From an uncultured Ruminococcus sp. (GTDB taxonomy: Bacteria; Bacillota; Clostridia; Oscillospirales; Acutalibacteraceae), in contig CAJUGO010000006.1 in NCBI GenBank assembly GCA_910585865.1, forward strand, positions 1 through 64,000: 64,000 bases of DNA, given 5' to 3'. Of the stretch, positions 53,013-61,434 are shown in pieces (position 1 is the stretch's first letter; each line of letters opens with the position of its first letter). The notes below the pieces were generated by a model. The model was not told the DNA's origin and searched no databases. It saw only the letters and a program-made list of their open reading frames with translations. The translations under genes were made by a program, and so were the position numbers.

Positions 53013-54656
53013 TTAGTTGTTTACAATCATCAACTGGATAGCTGTAGCATCCTTAATTGAAATCGTACCATCACCGTCTACATCGCAGATATCAAGCGGA
53101 AGATCCTCAAGTGCAGGAACGTCAGGCAATTCAACAATTGCTTTCTGAATATAAGTAGCATCCATAACTGTTACTCTTCCGTCACCGTCTGCATCACCAA
53201 GAAGTCTCGGAGCTGTTGTCGGAACAGGAGCTGTTGTTGGAACAGGAGCTGTTGTCGGAACAGGTCTTGTTGTTGGAACAGGAACTGTTGTCGGAACAGG
53301 TCTTGTTGTCGGAACAGGAACTGTTGTTGGAACAGGCCTTGTTGTTGGCTCTGTAATATCTGAGTTTGTAGCTGTATAATTGTATGTTTTATTTACCGTG
53401 CTGTTGTCAGAACCCTGAACATATACATTTACTGTGTACTTACCTGTCATATTAGGTGTGAAGGAATATGTACTGTTAAGAGTGTAGTACGGAGTATTAG
53501 TAACACCGTTAGGATCAGTTACAACATACTTGTAGAAAAGAAGGTTAGTACCTGTTTTACCGCCGCCGGCTCTTACAGAAACAGTTGTAGCCTTATTTAC
53601 CTTAATAAGATTGAGGTCGCCTGGTGTTACACCCTTGATTACAGGTTTAACCAGCTGTGAATCATCTTCAACTTTAACGCTGATTGTACGGTTGTTTTCG
53701 TTGCCGTCAGTATCCTTGAAATCAAAATTAATTGTGTAGTCACCGGCTGCAGTCGGTCTCCAAACTACTGAATTAGCGCTGCTGAATTCGGAAAGTGTTG
53801 ATGTTCCGCCGTTAGCGTTAATTACAGAGAATTTGTAGCTTACTGCTGCGCCTGTCTGTGTGTTCTCTGCAAGGGCAGAAATTGTAACATCACTTCCAAC
53901 ATACACACCCTTAGCAGGATTAGCTGTATATGACTTTACCTGAAGAGGACTTACATCATAAACAGACCATGTATTAGTCTTATTGTTATAGATATAACCA
54001 TTCTTTGCTGTAAGGTCAGCAGTCTGATTGCTTCCGCTGTTGAAAATACAGTTTTTATATTCCTTTGCAGCAGTATACTGGTAAATGTTATCGCCAACCT
54101 CTGTCATTTTAGCACCGGGCCAGCCTGCATTTTTATCTGTTGCGCTGTTCCACATATAACAGTTAGGATTACTCCAGCCTGCCTCATTTTCAAGGTAAAC
54201 TGTCATGCCGCCACCGACTGGCGTAGTTGTAGGAGCAACACTTGGACTTGTTGCAGTTGTTGCTGTTGTTGCTGTTGTTGGATTTGTAGGAGCATCCTCA
54301 TAATCCGACCATTTGCCTGCTGATAGATCATAGATCTTACCATTGCCGGGATAAGTTAAATCAGCAGTCTGACTTCCGCTGCCATTATTAAAAATAACAT
54401 TAGCGTAGTCGCCTGTGAGAGTATAAGAATATACATCATCACTAACCTTTGTCATTTCAACGCCGGGCCAAGCTTTGTTATTGCCTAAACCGTCACTCCA
54501 CATATAGCAGTAGAGCTTGTTCCAGCCGTTATTGGCCTTAACAAAGACTGTGTCGCCTGATGCCGCAAAAGCACCCATAGTACCTGCACAAACGGCAGAA
54601 ACTGCAAGAACTAAGCAAAGAATCAAGCTAATAATTTTGTGCTGTTTTTTTACCAT
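53013..54656 (-). CDS. Secreted protein: two CBM26 modules, Ig-like domains, Pro/Thr linker, dockerin
   Basis: 547 residues from the ATG at 54656, which has GGAGG upstream. Signal peptide to about residue 30. Two CBM26 starch-binding modules (each with a YMW, an AWPGVEM- or GWPGAKM-like turn and an IFNNGSGSQTADLT-like loop) separated by a Thr/Ala linker, then two Ig-like beta domains of about 95 residues each, a PVPTTx tandem linker and a C-terminal dockerin (DADGDG ... DVDGDG, both followed by DATxIQ). No catalytic domain. It should bring starch to a cohesin-bearing scaffold. First gene of the two-gene unit with the amylase, so the pair probably acts on starch granules together. Confidence 0.92.
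   Translation of the reverse strand: MVKKQHKIISLILCLVLAVSAVCAGTMGAFAASGDTVFVKANNGWNKLYCYMWSDGLGNNKAWPGVEMTKVSDDVYSYTLTGDYANVIFNNGSGSQTADLTYPGNGKIYDLSAGKWSDYEDAPTNPTTATTATTATSPSVAPTTTPVGGGMTVYLENEAGWSNPNCYMWNSATDKNAGWPGAKMTEVGDNIYQYTAAKEYKNCIFNSGSNQTADLTAKNGYIYNNKTNTWSVYDVSPLQVKSYTANPAKGVYVGSDVTISALAENTQTGAAVSYKFSVINANGGTSTLSEFSSANSVVWRPTAAGDYTINFDFKDTDGNENNRTISVKVEDDSQLVKPVIKGVTPGDLNLIKVNKATTVSVRAGGGKTGTNLLFYKYVVTDPNGVTNTPYYTLNSTYSFTPNMTGKYTVNVYVQGSDNSTVNKTYNYTATNSDITEPTTRPVPTTVPVPTTRPVPTTVPVPTTRPVPTTAPVPTTAPVPTTAPRLLGDADGDGRVTVMDATYIQKAIVELPDVPALEDLPLDICDVDGDGTISIKDATAIQLMIVNN
53209..53349 (-). repeat. 18-bp tandem repeat coding PVPTTx
   Basis: Seven full 18-bp copies and a partial eighth in frame, each coding PVPTT plus Ala, Arg or Val. 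Copies differ by a few bases. Such arrays are prone to changes in copy number, which would vary the linker length before the dockerin. Confidence 0.9.
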
Positions 54657-55017
54657 ACTGATTTCCTCCAAATTCATTTATATGGTTCGTATGTGTGAAG
54701 CTACTCAACACTACTCCACAACTACTATTATATTTTACAATATAAGGCATAGGCAAATTTTCTTATAAAGAATTTTGTTTTTTTTTGACTTACAAAAATG
54801 CCTCTTTCAAATTGTGCATTTTAGACAATTGTTATTTAATTAATAATAAAAAAAATAAAATATAACAAAGCTACACAAAAAATGATATATTTTAGAAAAA
54901 ATAACATCATTAATACTTTTTATTTACCGCCAATCAGTTATACTATTGTATGCATTTTATATAGACAATTTAATAAAACACCCTTGGATTTCGACAATTT
55001 TCGCACAGCTTACTATA
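54657..55017. other. AT-rich upstream region of the CBM26-dockerin gene
   Basis: 361 bases between that gene and the stop of rarA. Apart from the promoter at 54727-54756 it is mostly A/T with no frame or dyad of note. Confidence 0.4.
54727..54756 (-). promoter_or_regulatory. Promoter of the CBM26-dockerin/amylase pair
   Basis: On the minus strand TTGCCT (54756-54751), 18 bases, TATAAT (54732-54727). Leader of about 65 bases. Confidence 0.65.
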
Positions 55018-56283
55018 TTAGATTTTTTTAATTTTGTCCCAGTACGCTTTAAATGCCTGTTCATTTTTGTTGTCGCCGTAATCATAATATTTTCTGTTTT
55101 TAATCAAATCAGGCAAATACTGCTGATTAATAAAATGATTGGGGTAATCATGCGGATAAAGATAAAACTGACCCTTGTTTGGATTATCTTCACCGTCACA
55201 GTGCATATTTTGAAGCTGACGCGGCACGGATCCCGACTTTCCGCTGCGAACATCCTGCATAGCAAGATTGATGCCCGTATATGCCGAATTGGACTTAGGC
55301 GCATTGCAAACCATAACAACCGCGTCTGCAAGAGGTATCCTTGCTTCCGGAAGACCGACTGCCTGGGCAATGTCCACACAGGACTTCACTATCGGAATTA
55401 ACTGCGGATATGCCAGTCCCACATCCTCGCAGGCACAAATCATCAGCCTCCGGCATGCACTCGGCAGATCTCCTGCTTCAAGCAATCTTGCAAGATAATG
55501 CAGTGCTGCGTCAGGGTCACTCCCCCTCATGCTTTTCTGGTATGCAGACACAATGTCATAATGCTCGTCGCCGTCTTTGTCATATCTTAATGCACTTTTC
55601 TGTACCAGCTGTTCAACAGTTTCCGCTGCTACCATTTTTACGCCGCTTTGCTCATCACTTGCGATTACTGAAAGTTCAACTGCATTCATCGCCTTGCGCA
55701 CATCTCCTCCGCAGCCGGCTGCAATTTTCTTTGCACATTCAGGCGGAAAATCAATCTTTATGCCGCTTTCATCCTCAAGAGCTTCAACTGCACGGTACAC
55801 TGCTTTTTCAACTTCATCAGGAGAAACCGGTTTAAATTCAAAAACAGTTGAACGGCTTAAAATTGCGTTATATACATAGAAATAAGGATTCTCTGTAGTT
55901 GACGCAATCAGTGTTATACTTCCGTTTTCGATAAATTCGAGTAAAGTCTGCTGCTGCTTTTTATTAAAATACTGGATTTCGTCGAGATACAAGAGTATTC
56001 CGTTGAGACCCGAAAAAGTATTCAGCTGTGAAACAATTTCCTTTATATCAGCGGTTGAAGCCGTTGTTCCGTTAAGCTTTTTGAGAGTTCGGTTGGTTTT
56101 ATTTGCAATATATGTCGCAAGCGTTGTCTTTCCTACCCCTGAAGGACCGTAAAATATAAGATTAGGCACTTCTCCGCTCTCAATAATTTTGCGCAGAGGT
56201 TTATCTTCTGCAAGCAGATGCTTCTGTCCCACGATATCGTCAAGCGTCTTTGGTCTGAGCCTGTCGGCAAGCGGAATATTCAT
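55018..56283 (-). CDS. rarA: Replication-associated recombination protein A (MgsA/RarA)
   Basis: 421 residues from the ATG at 56283 (GGGGTG upstream). AAA+ ATPase: PLADRLRPKTLDDIVGQKHLL, Walker A GPSGVGKTTLA, Walker B YLDEIQ, and the TEN sensor I, then MgsA-type C-terminal region with DVRSGKSGSVPRQLQNMHC. RarA acts at stalled replication forks. The 64-base gap to glyA holds a hairpin. Confidence 0.94.
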   Translation of the reverse strand: MNIPLADRLRPKTLDDIVGQKHLLAEDKPLRKIIESGEVPNLIFYGPSGVGKTTLATYIANKTNRTLKKLNGTTASTADIKEIVSQLNTFSGLNGILLYLDEIQYFNKKQQQTLLEFIENGSITLIASTTENPYFYVYNAILSRSTVFEFKPVSPDEVEKAVYRAVEALEDESGIKIDFPPECAKKIAAGCGGDVRKAMNAVELSVIASDEQSGVKMVAAETVEQLVQKSALRYDKDGDEHYDIVSAYQKSMRGSDPDAALHYLARLLEAGDLPSACRRLMICACEDVGLAYPQLIPIVKSCVDIAQAVGLPEARIPLADAVVMVCNAPKSNSAYTGINLAMQDVRSGKSGSVPRQLQNMHCDGEDNPNKGQFYLYPHDYPNHFINQQYLPDLIKNRKYYDYGDNKNEQAFKAYWDKIKKI

Positions 56284-56306
56284 TTTATTCACCCCGTATA
56301 AAACAC

Positions 56307-56331
56307 ACGGCAAGAGCTGTGCCCTTGCCGT
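56307..56331 (-). terminator. Hairpin between glyA and rarA
   Basis: Perfect 8-bp stem ACGGCAAG/CTTGCCGT with a 9-base loop, followed on the minus strand by GTGTTTTATA, an interrupted T-run. Probably partial termination. Confidence 0.55.
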
Positions 56332-56347
56332 AAAATACAAATTAGAA

Positions 56348-57604
56348 TTATTCGTAGAGCGGATATTTTTTGCAGATTTCCTCTACGCCCTCTCTGACTT
56401 TATCTCTGCTGTTTTCATAATCATTAAGAACAAGAGTAATATACTCGGCAATCTTGTCCATATCTTCCTCGTTAAGACCTCTTGTTGTTACGGCAGCAGT
56501 TCCGATTCTTACACCGCTTGTAACAAAAGGTGAGCGCGGCTCGCCGGGAATTGTGTTCTTATTTACCGTAATGTAGCAATCATCAAGACGAGCCTCAAGT
56601 TCTTTGCCTGTCACATCGGTGTCACGCAGATCCATAAGAAGAACATGATTGTCTGTGCCGCCCGAAACAAGCTTGTTGCCTCTCTTGATGAGACCTTCAG
56701 CCAATGCTTTGCAGTTTGCAACAACTCTTGCACCGTACTCTTTAAACTCAGGCTTTAAAGCCTCGCCGAAGCAAACAGCCTTTGCAGCAATTGTATGCAT
56801 AAGGGGGCCGCCCTGAGTGCCCGGGAAAATAGCCTTGTCTATCTGTTTTGCAAATTCCTCGCGGCAAAGGATAAGACCGCCGCGCGGACCTCTTAATGTC
56901 TTGTGAGTTGTGGTTGTAACAAATTCACAGTAAGGAACAGGATTTGGATGTACGCCTGCAGCAACAAGTCCCGCAATATGCGCCATATCAACCATAAGAT
57001 ATGCTCCGACCTCATCGGCAATTTCTCTGAGTTTTGCAAAATCAATTATTCTGGGGTACGCCGAAGCGCCTGCAACAATAAGCTTTGGCTGGCACTGCTT
57101 AGCTGTTTCAAGAACCTTATCATAATCAATTCTGTGAGTTTCGCTGTCAACTCCGTATGAAACGAAATTGAAATATTTTCCTGAAATATTAACAGGTGAA
57201 CCGTGGGTAAGGTGACCGCCCTCGTTGAGATTCATACCCATAACAGTGTCACCCGGCTCAAGCATTGCAAAATAAACGGCTGTATTAGCCTGAGCGCCCG
57301 AATGAGGCTGAACATTTGCGTGTTCTGCGCCAAAAAGCTCGCATGCGCGCTTGCGTGCGATCTCCTCTACAACATCAACGCACTGACATCCGCCGTAGTA
57401 TCTCTTTCCCGGATAACCCTCTGCATATTTGTTGGTAAGCAGACTGCCCATAGCAGCCATTACAGCAGGCGATACAATGTTTTCGCTTGCTATAAGTTCA
57501 AGATTTCTTCTCTGTCTTTTAAGCTCGTCTGTCATAGCCTGTCCGACTGCCGGATCATACTCATTTAAATAATTCAGGCAAGCAATATTTGTCTTTTCAC
57601 TCAT
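56348..57604 (-). CDS. glyA: Serine hydroxymethyltransferase
   Basis: 418 residues. LELIASENIVSPAVMAAMGS, TNKYAEGYPGKRYYGGC and VTTTTHKTLRGPRGG (with the PLP-binding Lys) are diagnostic. Converts serine and tetrahydrofolate to glycine and methylene-tetrahydrofolate. AGGGGAA precedes the ATG. Links one-carbon metabolism with the folC gene elsewhere in the window; on the same strand as dusB, 35 bases downstream of it. Confidence 0.97.
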   Translation of the reverse strand: MSEKTNIACLNYLNEYDPAVGQAMTDELKRQRRNLELIASENIVSPAVMAAMGSLLTNKYAEGYPGKRYYGGCQCVDVVEEIARKRACELFGAEHANVQPHSGAQANTAVYFAMLEPGDTVMGMNLNEGGHLTHGSPVNISGKYFNFVSYGVDSETHRIDYDKVLETAKQCQPKLIVAGASAYPRIIDFAKLREIADEVGAYLMVDMAHIAGLVAAGVHPNPVPYCEFVTTTTHKTLRGPRGGLILCREEFAKQIDKAIFPGTQGGPLMHTIAAKAVCFGEALKPEFKEYGARVVANCKALAEGLIKRGNKLVSGGTDNHVLLMDLRDTDVTGKELEARLDDCYITVNKNTIPGEPRSPFVTSGVRIGTAAVTTRGLNEEDMDKIAEYITLVLNDYENSRDKVREGVEEICKKYPLYE

Positions 57605-57639
57605 TTTACATTCCCCTATCTGTTGATTTGCTGTATTAA

Positions 57640-58623
57640 TCAGTACGCATATGACTGCAACAAAGCTTTTTGTCTGAGTGCGTACAAATCTTCAATAGTT
57701 TTAATTTTTCCTGCTTCATTTCTGAGCGAAGCAGCGCCTTTGATTCCTTTAAAATATCCCATTACAAGCTTTCGCGCCTGAAGCATAGCCATATGCTCGC
57801 CCTTATAATTGACCATCGCTTTTATATGTTCAAGCATTACATCAAATTTTTCTTCTATACTTGGAACAGCAATCGGCTCATCGGGATTTTCAAGGTATGA
57901 ATTTATTTGGGCAAACAGCCACGGATTTCCAAGTGATGCCCTGCCAATCATAACAAGACTGCACCCTGTTATTTCCATAACTTCTTTTGCCTTATGAGCC
58001 GAATCGATATCTCCGTTTGCAATTACGGGAATATTTACGGCTTGTCTTACTTCTTTTATAATATCGTAATCCACGGGAGGCTTATAATACTGCATTCTTG
58101 TCCGTCCGTGAACCGTGATTGCAGCCGCACCCGCCTGCTCGCATATCTTGGCAACCTCAACGGCGTTAACACTGCTGTCATCCCAACCCTTTCGGATTTT
58201 AACGGTAACGGGAATATCCGACACTTCAGTAACAGCACTTACAATTTCTCCGCACAAACCGGGATTTTGCATTAATGCACTGCCGCTTCCGCCGGAAATT
58301 ATTTTTGGAGCGGGACATCCCATATTTATATCAATAATATCAGCCTTATTTTCAATTGCACGCTTTGCCGCATCCGACATACAATCAGGATTATCTCCGA
58401 AAATCTGAATACCGCACGGTCTTTCATAATCGGAAATTTGCATAAGCTCTTCACTTTTTTTACTGTTAAAGGACAGTGCCTTTGAGCTTACCATTTCACT
58501 CACACAGTACGCTGCGCCGAACCTGACGCAAAGTTCGCGGTACGCCCTGTCGCTTACACCTGCCATAGGAGCTAAAACGGTATGAGATTTAAGTTCGATT
58601 CCGCCAATCTTTAATTTTTCCAT
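57640..58623 (-). CDS. dusB: tRNA-dihydrouridine synthase
   Basis: 327 residues of the TIM-barrel Dus family. LAPMAGVSDRAYRELC, NMGCPAPKIISGGSGSALM (with the catalytic Cys in the MGCP motif), VKIRKGWDDSS, HGRTRMQYYKPPVD and ANGDIDS are signatures. FMN-dependent reduction of uridines in tRNA. Starts 3 bases after the stop of the upstream secreted-protein gene and so is translated from the same mRNA. Confidence 0.94.
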   Translation of the reverse strand: MEKLKIGGIELKSHTVLAPMAGVSDRAYRELCVRFGAAYCVSEMVSSKALSFNSKKSEELMQISDYERPCGIQIFGDNPDCMSDAAKRAIENKADIIDINMGCPAPKIISGGSGSALMQNPGLCGEIVSAVTEVSDIPVTVKIRKGWDDSSVNAVEVAKICEQAGAAAITVHGRTRMQYYKPPVDYDIIKEVRQAVNIPVIANGDIDSAHKAKEVMEITGCSLVMIGRASLGNPWLFAQINSYLENPDEPIAVPSIEEKFDVMLEHIKAMVNYKGEHMAMLQARKLVMGYFKGIKGAASLRNEAGKIKTIEDLYALRQKALLQSYAY

Positions 58624-58626
58624 TTC

Positions 58627-59121
58627 TTACCTGCGCACAGAGCTTTTTCTTCCGCTTACCTTGTTGCTTATTAAAACTATTGAAACTGTCAGAACACCCA
58701 CGCCTACACACACCCAAGATACAATTCCCGCCGTATAATTAGTGGTGTATTTTTTCGTACTGACTGTTTTTGCAAGTGTAGGAGCCTGAAAATACTCAGT
58801 TGTAGCCTGAACAACAGGATCAACATACTGAGCCTGAGTCTGATTCTGTACAGGTTCATCCGTAACAGGTTCAGCGTACTCAGTCGTAGGCTCAATATAA
58901 TCAGTTTGTGCGGGCGGATCGGTTTGATCATACTCATTAGTAACAGGAGGCTCTGTAACAGGCTCTATATATTCTGTTGTAGGTTCAATATATTCCGTCG
59001 GCGGTTCAATATATTCTGTTTCATCTTCGCCCTCTGCAAATACGGTCACAGTGCAGCACAGAGCCGCAAATATTACAAGTACAATGCAAAGCGCTTTTTT
59101 TGTCAAATTTTCGGACTTCAT
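58627..59121 (-). CDS. Secreted protein with TEYIEP repeats and C-terminal membrane helix
   Basis: 164 residues. Signal peptide KKALCIVLVIFAALCCTVTVFAEG. The mature part is a low-complexity, acidic repeat region: EPPTEYIEPTTEYIEPVTEPP and later PTTEYAEPVT and TTEYFQAP. A single C-terminal helix (IVSWVCVGVGVLTVSIVLISN) with a basic tail KVSGRKSSVRR anchors it in the membrane. No enzyme domain; it may be a wall-spanning stalk. GGGGTATT precedes the ATG. dusB follows immediately. Confidence 0.7.
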   Translation of the reverse strand: MKSENLTKKALCIVLVIFAALCCTVTVFAEGEDETEYIEPPTEYIEPTTEYIEPVTEPPVTNEYDQTDPPAQTDYIEPTTEYAEPVTDEPVQNQTQAQYVDPVVQATTEYFQAPTLAKTVSTKKYTTNYTAGIVSWVCVGVGVLTVSIVLISNKVSGRKSSVRR

Positions 59122-59257
59122 TTTAATACCCCATTTTAACTTTCATTGGCGTATATATTTTGATTATATCAAACAATAACCGTTATTGCAATATGTTTTG
59201 AACAAGAATTTTCATACCGACGGGAATATTATAAAAGGTCTGTTTTAATCTTATGGA

Positions 59258-60352
59258 TTATGTCAAAACTTTAGAAAGCACATTTCCAAGGAGTTCGCCC
59301 GCATATACGGCTTCATCAATCGAGTTTGCCTCTGTGCCCACTTCAATCAGAAGTGAACCGTCACATACATATTCATTGTAGGCAAAATAGTCAAAGCTTA
59401 TCGGTCTTGTCATATTCGGATACATATTTTCAGCAGTATTCTGGATTTTTAATGCAAAATTAAGATTATTCTGCCAGTTTTCAAATCCTCTTTCACCGTC
59501 TGTATCGCATCCCGACAAAATCATAATTTGTGCGCCCTTCCTTCCGTTATATGAAAAAACAGGCTTCACCTTGCACTCATCTGTACCTATCGCATCCCTG
59601 TGAATATCAAGCACAACCTTAATATCTTTGTACTTTTCCATATTGTTTTCAATAGTCTGCACGCTTCTGTCGTATGAACCGTTATATGAGGTATCATGAA
59701 CAGTTTTGTCATGAATCGTTTTTATTCCTTTTTTATTTAGAGCTTCAGCAATTGCGTCTCCAACTGCAACAACATTAAAGTCGTTATTGTCGGTACGGGA
59801 ATAGAAGCTATCAAAAAAGTAATTGACATCTTCATCCATATATGCCTCGCTCGTGTGCGTATGATAAATCAAAACCTGAGGAGAATTTATCCCCTTTTCA
59901 ATATCAAATGTAAGTTCTTCGTTAAGCAATCCGTTAAAATCAAGTGACAACCCCGTTTTATTTCTTATAAAACAGTTTTCAACTGCCGTGCCGTCGCCTG
60001 TGATTGTTCTTTCTTCAATATCATATTTGGCCTCATCCTTATGCTCTGCATATGAATCGTAATAATCTGACTTATCACGTTTTTTGGATTTTGCTGTGTT
60101 TACGGTTTTATCCTCTTTTGCTTTTTCCTGATTTTTAACTGCCGTACTGGGCTGGGTATTTTTTAGAGGCTCGTTATTTTCAAGTTTATATTCTCCGTTT
60201 GCCAGCGTAAAAGCCGCTGCGGCAAGCGCCGCAGGATTTTGTGAGCCAAAGCACTCGGGCAGTCGGTGAAGCACACAGAATACAGCCGTTGACAAAAGTA
60301 CAGCGGCTGTAAAAATTTTTATTAAATTCAGATATTTTCCTTTTCTTTTCAA
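59258..60352 (-). CDS. spoIIP: Stage II sporulation protein P
   Basis: 364 residues (TTG at 60352; the GTG at 60361 is another possible start, neither has a perfect ribosome binding site). One N-terminal membrane helix, a charged linker (KNQEKAKEDK), then the amidase/endopeptidase domain: LIYHTHTSEAY, VLDIHRDAIGTDECKV and SLLIEVGTEANS. SpoIIP cuts peptidoglycan with SpoIID and SpoIIM during engulfment; those partners are not in this window. It lies 65 bases after gpr, the classic gpr-spoIIP pair. Confidence 0.93.
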   Translation of the reverse strand: MKRKGKYLNLIKIFTAAVLLSTAVFCVLHRLPECFGSQNPAALAAAAFTLANGEYKLENNEPLKNTQPSTAVKNQEKAKEDKTVNTAKSKKRDKSDYYDSYAEHKDEAKYDIEERTITGDGTAVENCFIRNKTGLSLDFNGLLNEELTFDIEKGINSPQVLIYHTHTSEAYMDEDVNYFFDSFYSRTDNNDFNVVAVGDAIAEALNKKGIKTIHDKTVHDTSYNGSYDRSVQTIENNMEKYKDIKVVLDIHRDAIGTDECKVKPVFSYNGRKGAQIMILSGCDTDGERGFENWQNNLNFALKIQNTAENMYPNMTRPISFDYFAYNEYVCDGSLLIEVGTEANSIDEAVYAGELLGNVLSKVLT

Positions 60353-60417
60353 ACAAATCACCAGCTTTTATATATTTATATGCTGATAATTTTTCAGGTA
60401 TGAGTGTATTGGTAATA

Positions 60418-61293
60418 TCACATAAGCGAAATAAGTTCCGGCAAATCAAATTCATTTTGCAGAGCGCCGTTTAAAGCAAATGAGATAAGCCTTGACGCGC
60501 GTTCGGTAAGCAGGTCTATTTCGCGTGGAATTACTACCATTTGTCTGCCGCTCGGCATAATCATTTTCTGCATTTTTGCACTGCAGTCTCCCTTTAAAAG
60601 ATCGCTTGCGAGCGTCTGGGCGTCAACTACCGTAGGAACGCCAATTGCTATAACCGGAACTCCGATAGTTTCTTTTGTTATTTTTGTGCGGTGATTTCCC
60701 ACGCCTGCTCCCGGAGATATACCGGTATCACTTATCTGCAGCGTACACCCAAGCCTTTCAAGCTTTCTTGAAGCAAGCGCGTCAATTGCAACAACTGCAT
60801 TCGGGCGAATACGCTTGACTATGCTTAAAATATATTCCCCTGTTTCTATTCCCGTCTGTCCCGTTACACCTGTCTGAACTACCGCAACAGGACGAAGCTT
60901 GTCGAGTCCTGTTGAACGGGCAATTTCTCCCCCTATATGGCGTGTGGCCAGTACCCTTCTGCTCGTTTTAGGTCCGAGAGAGTCAGGCGTAATATCTATG
61001 TTTCCCAAACCCACTACAAGAACGAGTCCGTTTACAGGCAAAAGCCGTTTTATTTCCGAGCCGATTGTAACAAGCCGTTCATCCGTTTCCGTAAAATTAT
61101 CCGTGAGTGAGGGAAGCTCTATTGTAATGTATGTTCCCATTTCTTTGCCTAGCGCCTGTTTGGCACGCTGGTTTTTTATAATAAGCCGTGAAATCTCAAG
61201 CCCGTTTTCACTGTATTTTTTATACTCCACTCCTCCTACATTCTCTCCTGCAATTTCCCTTGCTTCAATTGCAAGGTCTGTTCTCAGCTGCAT
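60418..61293 (-). CDS. gpr: Spore germination protease GPR
   Basis: 291 residues from the ATG at 61293 (GGGAGG upstream). MQLRTDLAIEAREI, GLGNIDITPDSLGPKTSRRVLATRHI, TGQTGIETGEYI, AIDALASRKLERLGCTLQISDTGISPGAGVGN and GVPTVVDA are typical. GPR is an aspartic-type endopeptidase that degrades small acid-soluble spore proteins in germination; it is made as a zymogen, with a propeptide at the N-terminus. Divergent from the protease-dockerin gene. Confidence 0.96.
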   Translation of the reverse strand: MQLRTDLAIEAREIAGENVGGVEYKKYSENGLEISRLIIKNQRAKQALGKEMGTYITIELPSLTDNFTETDERLVTIGSEIKRLLPVNGLVLVVGLGNIDITPDSLGPKTSRRVLATRHIGGEIARSTGLDKLRPVAVVQTGVTGQTGIETGEYILSIVKRIRPNAVVAIDALASRKLERLGCTLQISDTGISPGAGVGNHRTKITKETIGVPVIAIGVPTVVDAQTLASDLLKGDCSAKMQKMIMPSGRQMVVIPREIDLLTERASRLISFALNGALQNEFDLPELISLM

Positions 61294-61373
61294 AGTTTTT
61301 CCTCCCGCAATCGCATTAAAATAAAAAGCCAATAATTTGCTATTATTATTTATCAAACTTCTCGCTTATATTC

Positions 61374-61402
61374 TTTACAATAGAAATACAATTTGATATA
61401 AT
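61374..61402 (+). promoter_or_regulatory. Sigma-A promoter of the protease-dockerin gene
   Basis: TTTACA (61374-61379), 17 bases and TATAAT (61397-61402), about 25 bases before the expected start of a short leader. Confidence 0.82.
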
Positions 61403-61434
61403 TACACTAATCTTTTTGTTTGCGAGGAATTTAT

